Origin: Sulfurirhabdus sp043759595
GTDB taxonomy: Bacteria > Pseudomonadota > Gammaproteobacteria > Burkholderiales > SMCO01
DNA: 64,000 nucleotides
Reading direction: 5' to 3'
Assembly: GCA_043759595.1 (NCBI GenBank)
Contig: JAYVLG010000031.1
Coordinates: forward strand, 39,969-103,968
A program made the position numbers and the translations under genes. The number at the start of each line of letters is the position of its first letter. Within the stretch, counting starts at the first letter, position 1. A model generated the notes under the pieces. The model searched no databases. It saw nothing but the letters and a program-made list of their open reading frames with translations, and was not told where the DNA came from. Shown in pieces: positions 47,127-54,503 of this stretch.

Positions 47127-47639
47127 ATGCGACGCAGACTTTACTTCATGCTTCCGGATGTGCGAAATACCCGGCAAATGGTTGACGACCTGTTGCTGGC
47201 TCGCATAGAAAATCAACATATCCATGTTCTGGCTAAAGATGGCGTGCCCCTGGAAGGGTTACACGAGGCTTCTATCTTGCAAAAAACGGATATTGCACAT
47301 GGAGCAGAGACCGGACTAGCCGTTGGAGGGGCAATTGGTATTTTTGCCGGTCTGGCAGCCATTCTTTTTCCACCAGCAGGCGTTTCCCTGGAACTGGTAA
47401 CCATCTTGATTGCCGCCCTGATCGGCGCCGCTTTTGGCGCATGGGTTTCCAGCATGGTAGCCAGCGGCATCCCTAACTCACGGCTGAAAACCTTTGAGCA
47501 GGGAATTGCACAGGGCCGCATACTCATGATGGTGGATGTCCCCATCAGCAGGGTAGACGAAATCCGCAAACTGATTGCCAGCATTCACCCAGAAGCAGCT
47601 CCTGGCGGAATGGAACCGACCATTCCAGCATTCCCATAA
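47127..47639 (+). CDS. DUF1269-like membrane protein
   Basis: 170 residues. An N-terminal RRRLYFMLPDVRNTRQMVDDL stretch is followed by a glycine-rich double membrane hairpin (about 60-115: ETGLAVGGAIGIFAGLAAILFPPAG, then TILIAALIGAAFGAWVSSMVAS) and a short C-terminal strand with MMVDVPISRVDEI. This fits DUF1269 proteins (Gly-zipper-type membrane hairpin with a ferredoxin-like soluble part). Function unknown. The ATG at 47127 has a strong AAGGAG; a longer frame upstream is not used. Confidence 0.8.
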   Translation: MRRRLYFMLPDVRNTRQMVDDLLLARIENQHIHVLAKDGVPLEGLHEASILQKTDIAHGAETGLAVGGAIGIFAGLAAILFPPAGVSLELVTILIAALIGAAFGAWVSSMVASGIPNSRLKTFEQGIAQGRILMMVDVPISRVDEIRKLIASIHPEAAPGGMEPTIPAFP

Positions 47640-47691
47640 ATCGCAGGTGGGCTGTCCGCATTTAGAAACGGCAACGATGGGAACTAGCTAA

Positions 47692-48723
47692 TTACACCAG
47701 CTTCCAGGCAATATTTTCACCTGCGCGCAACGGAACAATTTTTTCCTCACCGAAAGGAAGTTCTGATGGTGCAACCCAGGCTGATTTTTCAAGGGTAATG
47801 GTGTCGGAATTATGGGGCAACCTGTAAAAATCGGCACCATAAAAACTGGCAAATGCTTCCAGTTTATCTAACGCTTTTGCTGCATCAAACACCTCTGCAT
47901 ACAGCTCAATTGCCGCATGGGAAGTATAAATTCCCGCACACCCACAAGCGGATTCTTTTGCAGACCGCGCATGAGGTGCGCTGTCGGTTCCCAGAAAAAA
48001 TTTTGGATTACCGCTGGTTGCCGCCCCTATCAATGCCCAGCGATGCTCTTCCCGTTTGAGCACTGGTAAACAATACATGTGCGGGCGAATACCTCCCACA
48101 AACATGGCATTCCGACTGTATAGCAAATGATGGGCCGTAATAGTCGCCGCAACATTACCAGGTGCTGCTTTTACAAACTCGACAGCCTGCTTGGTAGTAA
48201 TATGCTCAAACACCACACGTAATCGGGGATATTTCTCAAGCAATGGCACTAAATGACGAGCTATAAAGACTTGTTCCCGATCAAATACATCGACGAGAGG
48301 GCTAGTCACTTCCCCGTGCACCAGTAGAGGAAGATCAAGTTCCTCCATTGCAGAAAGTGCGGCAGCGCAATTGGCCAGATCTGTTACACCAGAATCTGAA
48401 TTCGTTGTCGCCCCGGCAGGATATAACTTTACGCCATGCACCAATCCACTCGCTTTGGCCTTGGCAATCTCTTCAGCCGAAGTATTATCGGTAAGATACA
48501 ACGTCATCAACGGCTCGAAACGCGCACCTTCGGGAAGCGCATCCAGAATGCGTTGACGATAGGCAACCGCCATCTCAGAGGTTGTCACAGGGGGTTTCAA
48601 ATTCGGCATAACGATTGCGCGACCAAATCGATGAGCCGTGTCTGCAACCACGGCTTGCATCGCCGCATCATCACGCAAATGCAAATGCCAATCATCGGGG
48701 CGGGTCAGCGTAATTTTTGTCAT
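47692..48723 (-). CDS. pyrC: Dihydroorotase PyrC
   Basis: 343 residues, standard type II length. PyrC cyclises carbamoyl-aspartate to dihydroorotate in pyrimidine synthesis. Metal ligands H13 and H15 (DDWHLHLRD), the carboxylated lysine (HGVKLYPAGATTNSD, about K98), H at VHGE and VFEHITT, and the active-site aspartate in FLGTDSAPH are seen. It stands alone on the minus strand. Confidence 0.98.
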   Translation of the reverse strand: MTKITLTRPDDWHLHLRDDAAMQAVVADTAHRFGRAIVMPNLKPPVTTSEMAVAYRQRILDALPEGARFEPLMTLYLTDNTSAEEIAKAKASGLVHGVKLYPAGATTNSDSGVTDLANCAAALSAMEELDLPLLVHGEVTSPLVDVFDREQVFIARHLVPLLEKYPRLRVVFEHITTKQAVEFVKAAPGNVAATITAHHLLYSRNAMFVGGIRPHMYCLPVLKREEHRWALIGAATSGNPKFFLGTDSAPHARSAKESACGCAGIYTSHAAIELYAEVFDAAKALDKLEAFASFYGADFYRLPHNSDTITLEKSAWVAPSELPFGEEKIVPLRAGENIAWKLV

Positions 48724-48774
48724 CAGAAAGACTCACAGGCAATAAATAATTTGAGTTTGATTGAATTTAGACAT

Positions 48775-49662
48775 TTATTTTCCGGGTGTCGCCTTGCCAT
48801 ACCAATATGCAGACATTTTAGGATCTGCCTTCACCCCGACCAGCCCTTTCTCATAAATATGGCCCAGGCTTTTCATGGCTAACACATGGCCACCGCTGGC
48901 AGCCTTATTAAACCAGGCAAGCGCTTTTGCATTATCCTGCTTCACACCATAAGAACCTGATTCATAGCGCATGGCTAGCTGATATTGAGCTTCAACATCA
49001 CCATCGTCAGCTAATTTCTGCAAATTTGGCATGCGTTTATAAAAGGTTTCCTCAATCTGGAACCCTACATTTTCAAGAAAGTGCAGCGCCTTTATTGCAT
49101 CTTGATACCCTTGTCCCGCTGATTTAGCCAAAAGATTACCGCCCAAGGTTTCATTCCTTACTACACCATATCCCATTCGGTACATGCTACCCAGCAAATA
49201 TTGCGCCTCGCTATTTCCCTCAAAGGCAGCGCGACTCAACCACTGTTCAGCCTTCTCATTATTCTGCGCTATACCTTCACCGTATAAATACATTTTCCCC
49301 AAACTGAGTTGCGCCAATACATTCCCTCTATTTGCTGCCTTCTCACGCCAATCAGCCGCCACCTTCAGGTTTTTTGTAACGCCTCTGCCCTGCGCATAAT
49401 AATCACCAATCGTTTTCTGCGCATAAGCATTGCCTTGCTCTGCCGCCAATTCAAACCAGTGGGCTGCCATTTTGTCATTTTTTGCATACCCATCAGCACC
49501 ATCCTGATAGATAACCGCCAACAGAACCTGAGCCCCCTCACTGCCTCGTTCGGCCGCATTGGAAATCATGGAGGCCTCTTCCTTACTCGTTGCAAAAGCG
49601 ACATTTGCTACCATTACTGCCCATACCAACAGAAACGCACCAACAAGATACTTTTTCATCAT
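48775..49662 (-). CDS. Sel1-repeat (TPR-like) secreted protein
   Basis: 295 residues. A signal peptide (MMKKYLVGAFLLVWAVMV then ANVAFA) is followed by about six SEL1 repeats: AAERGSEGAQVLLAVIYQ, then copies with AEQGNAYAQKTIGDYYAQG, AANRGNVLAQLSLGKMYLYG, AAFEGNSEAQYLLGSMYRMGYG and ASGGHVLAMKSLGHIYEKGL. These alpha-solenoid proteins bind partner proteins; target unknown. The start is one of three near-adjacent ATGs (49668, 49662, 49659). Confidence 0.85.
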   Translation of the reverse strand: MMKKYLVGAFLLVWAVMVANVAFATSKEEASMISNAAERGSEGAQVLLAVIYQDGADGYAKNDKMAAHWFELAAEQGNAYAQKTIGDYYAQGRGVTKNLKVAADWREKAANRGNVLAQLSLGKMYLYGEGIAQNNEKAEQWLSRAAFEGNSEAQYLLGSMYRMGYGVVRNETLGGNLLAKSAGQGYQDAIKALHFLENVGFQIEETFYKRMPNLQKLADDGDVEAQYQLAMRYESGSYGVKQDNAKALAWFNKAASGGHVLAMKSLGHIYEKGLVGVKADPKMSAYWYGKATPGK

Positions 49663-49802
49663 GCACATCCGGCAAATTTAAACAAAATAGTATAACGCAA
49701 ACCTTCGCCACCTATATCAGAACCAGAATCATACTGCCCTGCCAGCAACAAATTAGGTTATACTTATACACGATATATTAACCATTTTCACGGAGCAACA
49801 TC

Positions 49803-50507
49803 GTGGTCTATAGCGCCTTAGGGGCTTCCTGGTACAGCATATTTTTCAACGATCTTTTCAGCTTCACCACCACCATTGTTCTTTTATCGATCTACCATCT
49901 TTACTTACGACACAAAGTTCGAAAAGACCCCACCTATACCATCCAGGCCGTAAACATTATTGCGCGTACCGCCTGGGTTGAAACGTTAATGGCGCCAGGC
50001 AAGCCTGATGTAATAGCGATCCAGACTTTGCGCAACTCTACTATGGCGGCGACCTTTCTTGCTTCAACTGCCGTATTGCTCATTATCGGGGTGCTCACAC
50101 TCAGCGGGCAAGGAGACAAGCTCAGCAGTACGTGGCATGCCCTCAATGCCTATGGCGCCAAACATTCCGAACTGTTTCTGGCAAAACTGATCATTCTATT
50201 ACTTGATCTGTTTGTCGCCTTTTTCAGCTTTGCCATGTCCATACGAGTATTCAATCATGTTGGCTACATGATTAACGTGCCCCTATCCCTGAACCATAAA
50301 TTCATCACGCCACAACATGTTGCACTCCACCTCAACAGTGCTGGCAGATATTACAGTTTAGGAATGCGCGCTTACTACTTTTCCGTACCCCTTGTGTTCT
50401 GGTTATTTGGACCACATTTTATGTTGCTAGCCACTTTTATTCTCATCCCGGTGTTATATAAACTAGACCGTGCACCCAAGATACTGGCTGAAGATTATCG
50501 TCAATAA
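49803..50507 (+). CDS. DUF599 inner membrane protein
   Basis: 234 residues with about four membrane segments. The block IIARTAWVETLMAPGKPDVIAIQTLRNSTMAATFLASTAVLLI is the DUF599 signature (YIAN/DUF599). Function unknown. The start is GTG at 49803 with GGAGC about ten bases upstream. It precedes, with 140 bases between, a di-haem cytochrome gene. Confidence 0.85.
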   Translation: MVYSALGASWYSIFFNDLFSFTTTIVLLSIYHLYLRHKVRKDPTYTIQAVNIIARTAWVETLMAPGKPDVIAIQTLRNSTMAATFLASTAVLLIIGVLTLSGQGDKLSSTWHALNAYGAKHSELFLAKLIILLLDLFVAFFSFAMSIRVFNHVGYMINVPLSLNHKFITPQHVALHLNSAGRYYSLGMRAYYFSVPLVFWLFGPHFMLLATFILIPVLYKLDRAPKILAEDYRQ

Positions 50508-50647
50508 ACGTTATATTCAGCTAATATATAAATGCAGAAAAGTGAATTACACCTGAAGATAAAACACTCCCTGAAGCAGTCTTGTCAGGTACCCAATTGC
50601 GACAGAATACTGCGTATTTGCAATAGGCTTTGAATTAAGGAAACAGC

Positions 50648-51694
50648 ATGATCAAACACATCATTTTGATACTTGTGATGTCATTTCTAAACATTAATAC
50701 CGTTTTAGCCAATCCAGATGGCGCAAAACTCTTTTCACAAAACTGTGCAACCTGCCATGGTGATAATGGCGCTGGCGGTATCGGCGTACCCTTGGCGCTC
50801 CCCTCATTTCAAGCCACCATTAACGATGACTATGTACGCAAAACCATTCGTCACGGCCGCCCAGGCAGAATCATGCCAGCTTTTACCCAGATCAATGATG
50901 CCGAAGTAGAAGCGATTGTTAAATACGTCCGTGCATGGAACAAAACCAAGCCCATTGCCTTTTCCCAGGAACCCATCAAAGGCGACCCTGTGCACGGCAA
51001 GCAGCTATTCGCTAAATATTGTGCCAGTTGCCACGGCACAAATGGCGAGGGAGGCAAAGGAACCGGCGTTACCTTTTCACGTCCAAGAGATTTACCCATT
51101 ATGGCACCGGCCCTGCATAACCCAGGCTTTTTAGCATCCGCCACTGATGCCATGATAAAAAACACGTTAATCATGGGTCGCAAGGGCACGCCCATGATTT
51201 CATTCTACAAGGCTGGACTGAAAGAAAAGGATATCAACGATATCGTCAGCCATATACGTGGATTTGAAAAACAGCCTGTTTCAGAAAGCGCTGTCATTCT
51301 GGAAACAGAACAGGCCATTCTTTCCGTTGATTCACCTTATGATCTTCAAACTACTATTGAAAATGTAAAAAATGCAGCTACATCACACAACTTCATATTC
51401 ATACGCGAACAAACATTGGACTCTGGGCTGGTTCCTGAAGAAAAGGAAAATCCCAAGCAACACATCATCTATTTCTGTAACTTCAATTTACTTAATCAGG
51501 CCTTAGCTACTGACCCACGCGTAGGACTGTTTCTTCCCTGTCGCATTACAGCCGTCGAGCAAAATGGAAAAGTACGCCTGTATTCAGTCAATCCTAAACG
51601 CCTGAGCAAAATATTCAATAACTCGGAACTCAACAATATGTGCGATGAAATGACGAAACAATACAAAACCGTCATGGAGGAAGCAACATTTTGA
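50648..51694 (+). CDS. Di-haem cytochrome c with C-terminal DUF302-like domain
   Basis: 348 residues. A signal peptide (about 1-21, ending VLA) precedes two cytochrome c domains: C33-x-x-C36-H37 (CATCH) and C125-x-x-C128-H129 (CASCH), with likely axial methionines in RIMPAF (M76) and TPMISF (about residue 183). The domain after residue 225 (SVDSPYDLQTTIENVKNAA ... HNFIFIREQTLDSG ... VGLFLPCRITAVEQNGKV ... SKIFNNSELNNMCDEMTKQYKTVMEE) is like DUF302, and a separate DUF302 protein follows at once. A periplasmic electron-transfer protein; the redox partner is unknown. A cytochrome-DUF302 fusion is uncommon. Confidence 0.87.
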   Translation: MIKHIILILVMSFLNINTVLANPDGAKLFSQNCATCHGDNGAGGIGVPLALPSFQATINDDYVRKTIRHGRPGRIMPAFTQINDAEVEAIVKYVRAWNKTKPIAFSQEPIKGDPVHGKQLFAKYCASCHGTNGEGGKGTGVTFSRPRDLPIMAPALHNPGFLASATDAMIKNTLIMGRKGTPMISFYKAGLKEKDINDIVSHIRGFEKQPVSESAVILETEQAILSVDSPYDLQTTIENVKNAATSHNFIFIREQTLDSGLVPEEKENPKQHIIYFCNFNLLNQALATDPRVGLFLPCRITAVEQNGKVRLYSVNPKRLSKIFNNSELNNMCDEMTKQYKTVMEEATF

Positions 51695-52149
51695 AAACAA
51701 TTATCCAATTTTTTGCAATTACTTTCCTTTCATTATTACTGGCTTCACCAGCAAAGGCTGATCAGCTACTATCTGCCCGCTCCAGCCAGGACTTCGAAGA
51801 AGCCATGTCAACCCTGCAAGCCGCTATCAAGAACAATGGCTATCAATTAAGTAAAGTGCAACGGGTAGATGTTGGTTTGCAAGCAAAGGGATACAAAACA
51901 GATAAATATCGCGTCGTATTTTACGGAAAAGCGGAAGAAATAGCCGAGCTTGCCACAAAACACCCCGAACTCATCCCCTACCTACCGCTCAACATTGCTA
52001 TTTTCTCAGAAGAAAACAATACAATCCTTGCGGCTAGCCGTCCCGAGTTACTCAAAGCATTTTTCCCTTCAGCAGATCTTGCCTCTTATTTTGAGCGATG
52101 GGAAAAAGACCTGGAAAAAATTCTTGACGAGGTGAGAGAAACAAAATAA
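51691..52149 (+). CDS. DUF302 family secreted protein
   Basis: 152 residues. A signal peptide (about 1-23, ending PAKA) precedes a DUF302 domain (ARSSQDFEEAMSTLQAAIKNNGYQLSKVQRVDVGLQAKG, ending RVVFYGKAEEIAELATKHPELI). It starts at TTG 51691, overlapping the stop of the cytochrome gene, with GGAGGAA well placed upstream. DUF302 folds as a small alpha-beta protein; biological role unresolved. It is likely co-expressed with the cytochrome. Confidence 0.82.
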   Translation: MKTIIQFFAITFLSLLLASPAKADQLLSARSSQDFEEAMSTLQAAIKNNGYQLSKVQRVDVGLQAKGYKTDKYRVVFYGKAEEIAELATKHPELIPYLPLNIAIFSEENNTILAASRPELLKAFFPSADLASYFERWEKDLEKILDEVRETK

Positions 52150-52393
52150 GGCTGGAAACGAAGAGTCTGCCTCACGAAAAACGCGAATAAATTAGTATCT
52201 TTTTTGTGCGAGATTAAGGTTGGATGTTAGTAATATGGCTTCTCTAAACATGGCGAAATAAATGTTGCTGCAAACCGTTACAGAATGCCCGCAACGTGCC
52301 ATAAGGCGACCGTGGCCACACCTTGTTCGACCGGCAGAAATATGACGAGAAGCGGTCAATCAGACAAAGAGGTATTGTGATTTTCTACGTGAA
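52150..52393. other. Flank beyond the last attC site; no gene found
   Basis: Between the DUF302 gene and the last attC. On the minus strand one open frame of about 52 codons exists, without a start codon. No integrase motifs (HTLRH-type box, RxxR) are present in any frame. Confidence 0.5.
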
Positions 52394-52477
52394 AGCTAAC
52401 CTGCCGCCGGAGCGCGTAGCGCGGAGGGAACCCACCAGCGCAGCTGGTGGGCGGTCAGGTTGAGCGGCGAGTTATGC
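52394..52477 (-). other. attC site of cassette 4
   Basis: 84 bases. On the minus strand R'' is GCATAAC (52477-52471) and R' is GTTAGCT (52400-52394). The stem between is imperfect and G+C-rich, with a long inner CCACCAGC-TG-CGCTGGTGGG hairpin. The stop codon of cassette 4 (TAA) lies inside R''. Confidence 0.85.
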
Positions 52478-52831
52478 GTCATTGCTTAGATGCTCCAATA
52501 GTGAAGCAGCGAGTTTTCGAGGCCCGCGGCGATGTTCATTCGGGCTTGCACCTTCCTCACAGGCAAGAAGATACAGATTACCGATTGATCCATCTACGGG
52601 AAGATTAAGGGCCTCGCGCATTTCCACGCAGGCGAGGCAAATATCTAGTAGCGTCTCGGCCTGCTTGGATAAAAGGTGGGCAGGCAGTCGGTGTGGGTTG
52701 AAGCGTGAGTTCGTAAATAATGGCTCACCGGTCTCTGCTGCCATTGGTAGTATTTCAAGCAGGGAATCACGAAGAGTGTTTTCTGCACTCTGCAAGATAC
52801 TTTCTCCTTCAGCTCGTCGATTACGTTTCAT
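52472..52831 (-). CDS. Cassette 4: hypothetical protein
   Basis: 119 residues, no recognised domain. Basic N-terminus (MKRNRRAEGES), then a mostly helical chain (LRDSLLEILPMAAETG, the KQAETLLDICLACVEMREAL helix and a RKLAASLLEHL tail). No signal peptide or membrane segment. The ATG at 52831 lies just four bases past the R' site of the preceding attC; its TAA is in the R'' of the following one. This tight fit is the normal layout of an integron cassette. Function unknown. Confidence 0.75.
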   Translation of the reverse strand: MKRNRRAEGESILQSAENTLRDSLLEILPMAAETGEPLFTNSRFNPHRLPAHLLSKQAETLLDICLACVEMREALNLPVDGSIGNLYLLACEEGASPNEHRRGPRKLAASLLEHLSNDA

Positions 52832-52834
52832 GAC

Positions 52835-52894
52835 GCATAACGTTTAAGCTCAGCCGCGCCGCTTTTTGGCGTCGGCTGGAGCGCCTTGTTGGGC
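52835..52894 (-). other. attC site of cassette 3
   Basis: 60 bases. On the minus strand R'' is GCCCAAC (52894-52888) and R' is GTTATGC (52841-52835), enclosing AAGGCGCTCCAGCCGACGCC and AAAAAGCGGCGCGGCTGAGC. This is a textbook-like attC of the type found in environmental arrays. Confidence 0.92.
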
Positions 52895-52901
52895 GCTTTC
52901 T

Positions 52902-53342
52902 TTAAATACACTCAAGAACTGCCTCTTTACTTGATCCGCTTTTTAGCTCTTTTAGTTCATTTAGCCAGTTATCAAGCAACCCTGGTTCTGTTCGAAGGTA
53001 TAAGGTTGCATTGCTTGCTACTTTTGTATGAGTGAAATCATTCCATTCGGACTCTGCCTTAGCTGTAATAGACAACTTACCATTTCCAGAGCGGTGAAAC
53101 TCAAAACGCGCGTGAAGCGCGCCGCTAGCGTATTCCGGGCCAAACTCACCAAAACTCAAGTCATAGAGACCGCCATAAACTTGATCTTTAAAAACACTAA
53201 GATCATCTACGGTTTTGACCATTGTTTGATTGCCAACATAAACATCGCATTGGAAAAGTGATTTTCCATCACAGATAGATATGGTTAGTTCAACCATATC
53301 TTCGTCTTCCCAAATCTTCTTAAACGCGATAGATGCCTTCAT
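52902..53342 (-). CDS. Cassette 3: hypothetical protein (immunity-like)
   Basis: 146 residues from the ATG at 53342 (an in-frame TTG at 53360 lies in the preceding attC R' site, so it is not chosen). Beta-rich, no membrane segment: ELTISICDGKSLFQCDVYVG, FGEFGPEYASGALHARFEFHR, NGKLSITAKAESEW, then a helical C-terminus ending EAVLECI. The pattern resembles small cytosolic immunity-type proteins (DUF6228-like in my recollection), but this is unconfirmed. Typical cassette size. Confidence 0.7.
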   Translation of the reverse strand: MKASIAFKKIWEDEDMVELTISICDGKSLFQCDVYVGNQTMVKTVDDLSVFKDQVYGGLYDLSFGEFGPEYASGALHARFEFHRSGNGKLSITAKAESEWNDFTHTKVASNATLYLRTEPGLLDNWLNELKELKSGSSKEAVLECI

Positions 53343-53354
53343 TTCTTCGTTGAC

Positions 53355-53417
53355 GCCCAACGTGGAGCTAAGGGGCGCCGCGCTTCTGCGGCGTCCCTCT
53401 TGAGCGTAAAGTTGGAC
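53355..53417 (-). other. attC site of cassette 2
   Basis: 63 bases. On the minus strand R'' is GTCCAAC and R' is GTTGGGC. The inner stem pairs GACGCCGC with GCGGCGCC around AGAAGC. It differs at one base (in R'') from the attC at 53956-54018. Confidence 0.92.
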
Positions 53418-53418
53418 G

Positions 53419-53922
53419 TCACTTGCTCACGCAGAGATCGGGATTATGGCTCGCATGGTATAGGCCCGCGCAAGTTGATCCGATGCAGGTTAAGAACAAG
53501 GCAAGCCACACCATCGCGTGAACCCACTTCAGTCGAGGTGCCAGCGGTCGATTGAACTTCTCCCATCCGAGCCTGTTATCACCGAGACCATTTTCAAGTC
53601 GTTCAAGGTAGATTCCGAACTGCGATACGCGCACAGCAAATGCCAAGCTCATCAGGCCGCAGAAGAAAACAAAGACGGGAGGAATCATCCAGGCAATCCA
53701 CTGTATTGGTAGAGAAAACTTTAGGCAGAGAGTAGCGATTGTTTTTGATTCAATAGTGACGTTGTGGACTCCCACCGCGTTTACAAGCAACCACGAGTAC
53801 ACAGCCGTAGGTACAAGCACTGCGAAGCGAAAGAACTGATCGATCTTGGCAAGCAGACCGGCTACCTCTGCGCGAACCTGTTTGTATTCCTCCAGGTGAA
53901 AGGCCTTCGTGTCTTCATTCAT
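53419..53922 (-). CDS. Cassette 2: three-pass membrane protein
   Basis: 167 residues. A hydrophilic N-terminus (EEYKQVRAEVAGLLAKIDQF) is followed by three likely membrane segments near 31-53, 73-99 and 133-157. Middle loop: YLERLENGLGDNRLGWEKFNR. No recognised family; the layout resembles SLATT-type effectors or membrane components of small defence modules, which is only an impression. AGGAAG lies about 11 bases before the ATG. The stop lies one base before the attC core. Confidence 0.75.
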   Translation of the reverse strand: MNEDTKAFHLEEYKQVRAEVAGLLAKIDQFFRFAVLVPTAVYSWLLVNAVGVHNVTIESKTIATLCLKFSLPIQWIAWMIPPVFVFFCGLMSLAFAVRVSQFGIYLERLENGLGDNRLGWEKFNRPLAPRLKWVHAMVWLALFLTCIGSTCAGLYHASHNPDLCVSK

Positions 53923-53955
53923 TTGTGCTCACTTCCTGTGATCGCGAGGAGTGAC

Positions 53956-54018
53956 GCCCAACGTGGAGCTAAGGGGCGCCGCGCTTCTGCGGCGTCCCTC
54001 TTGAGCGTAAAGTTAGAC
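53956..54018 (-). other. attC site of cassette 1
   Basis: 63 bases. On the minus strand R'' is GTCTAAC (54018-54012) and R' is GTTGGGC (53962-53956). It is identical at 62 of 63 positions to the attC of cassette 2, so the cassettes share an attC type. Confidence 0.93.
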
Positions 54019-54024
54019 GTCTTT

Positions 54025-54486
54025 TTATAAAGACCACACATACTCAACCTCATCATTTGCTCCTGAACAAGCAAAAATCAGTTTCTCAGGATTTGGCGAT
54101 AATACTGAAATTTCCTGTTGATTAGCAACAAGCGACTTCACAAGCTCAATATAGAATTGCTCATCAATTTTAATTGAACCTAAATCAGCTCTCGCGACAT
54201 TTACCAATTTGAAGTCACCCAGTGAAAGGTTACGGCCAATATTGGCTTGCCACAAGCTGGCGGACTGCAAATTACCACTTGAAATTTCCTTTATAAAATG
54301 ACCCATGTTGTATTTATTTATTTCAAGAATAACCCTGTTTGAGTTTTCCTCAGTATCTATACATACTGAAACGGCACCTGATTCATGATCATGATAGAGC
54401 GCAAAAGTAAAAACGGGAATGGGTTTAGCACGCACCTCTGAGATTGCAGATTTTAAGATAGAAGAAAATAACTCCTGAGCGTTCAT
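54025..54486 (-). CDS. Cassette 1: DUF4303-like hypothetical protein
   Basis: 153 residues, alpha/beta, no membrane segment. The N-terminal helix LFSSILKSAISEVRAK and strand PVFTFALYHDHESGAVSVCIDTEEN recall the DUF4303 type of immunity-like proteins; the assignment is weak. The C-terminal part ends CSGANDEVEYVWSL. The ATG at 54486 lies 10 bases past a GTTAGAC core; no ribosome site is seen, so translation may be leaderless or read from an upstream transcript. The promoter would lie upstream in 54504-54858. Confidence 0.7.
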   Translation of the reverse strand: MNAQELFSSILKSAISEVRAKPIPVFTFALYHDHESGAVSVCIDTEENSNRVILEINKYNMGHFIKEISSGNLQSASLWQANIGRNLSLGDFKLVNVARADLGSIKIDEQFYIELVKSLVANQQEISVLSPNPEKLIFACSGANDEVEYVWSL

Positions 54487-54496
54487 GTTGTGAGAT

Positions 54497-54503
54497 GTCT
54501 AAC
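54497..54503 (-). other. 5' core site of the array
   Basis: GTTAGAC (minus strand), matching the integron R' consensus GTTRRRY, ten bases before the first cassette start codon. Upstream bases GTTGATTAAC do not form a full attC, so it could be an attI-like or a collapsed attC site. Confidence 0.6.

Larger units (their letters stand above)
52394..54503 (-). mobile_element. Integron gene-cassette array without integrase (CALIN)
   Basis: Four attC sites with matching R'' and R' core sequences alternate with four small genes, all on the minus strand, each gene followed by its own attC. The fifth core site (GTTAGAC, 54503-54497) marks the 5' end of the first cassette. No intI gene is seen in the window on either side. 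This is the structure termed a cluster of attC sites lacking an integron-integrase. The genes are unrelated to the housekeeping neighbours (DUF302 and rsmI). Confidence 0.92.

Noticed and set aside
52250..52345. Possible fifth, degenerate attC in the 3' flank (AAGGCG and CCTTGTT segments)
   Set aside because: Cores do not match RYYYAAC or GTTRRRY with the correct spacing.
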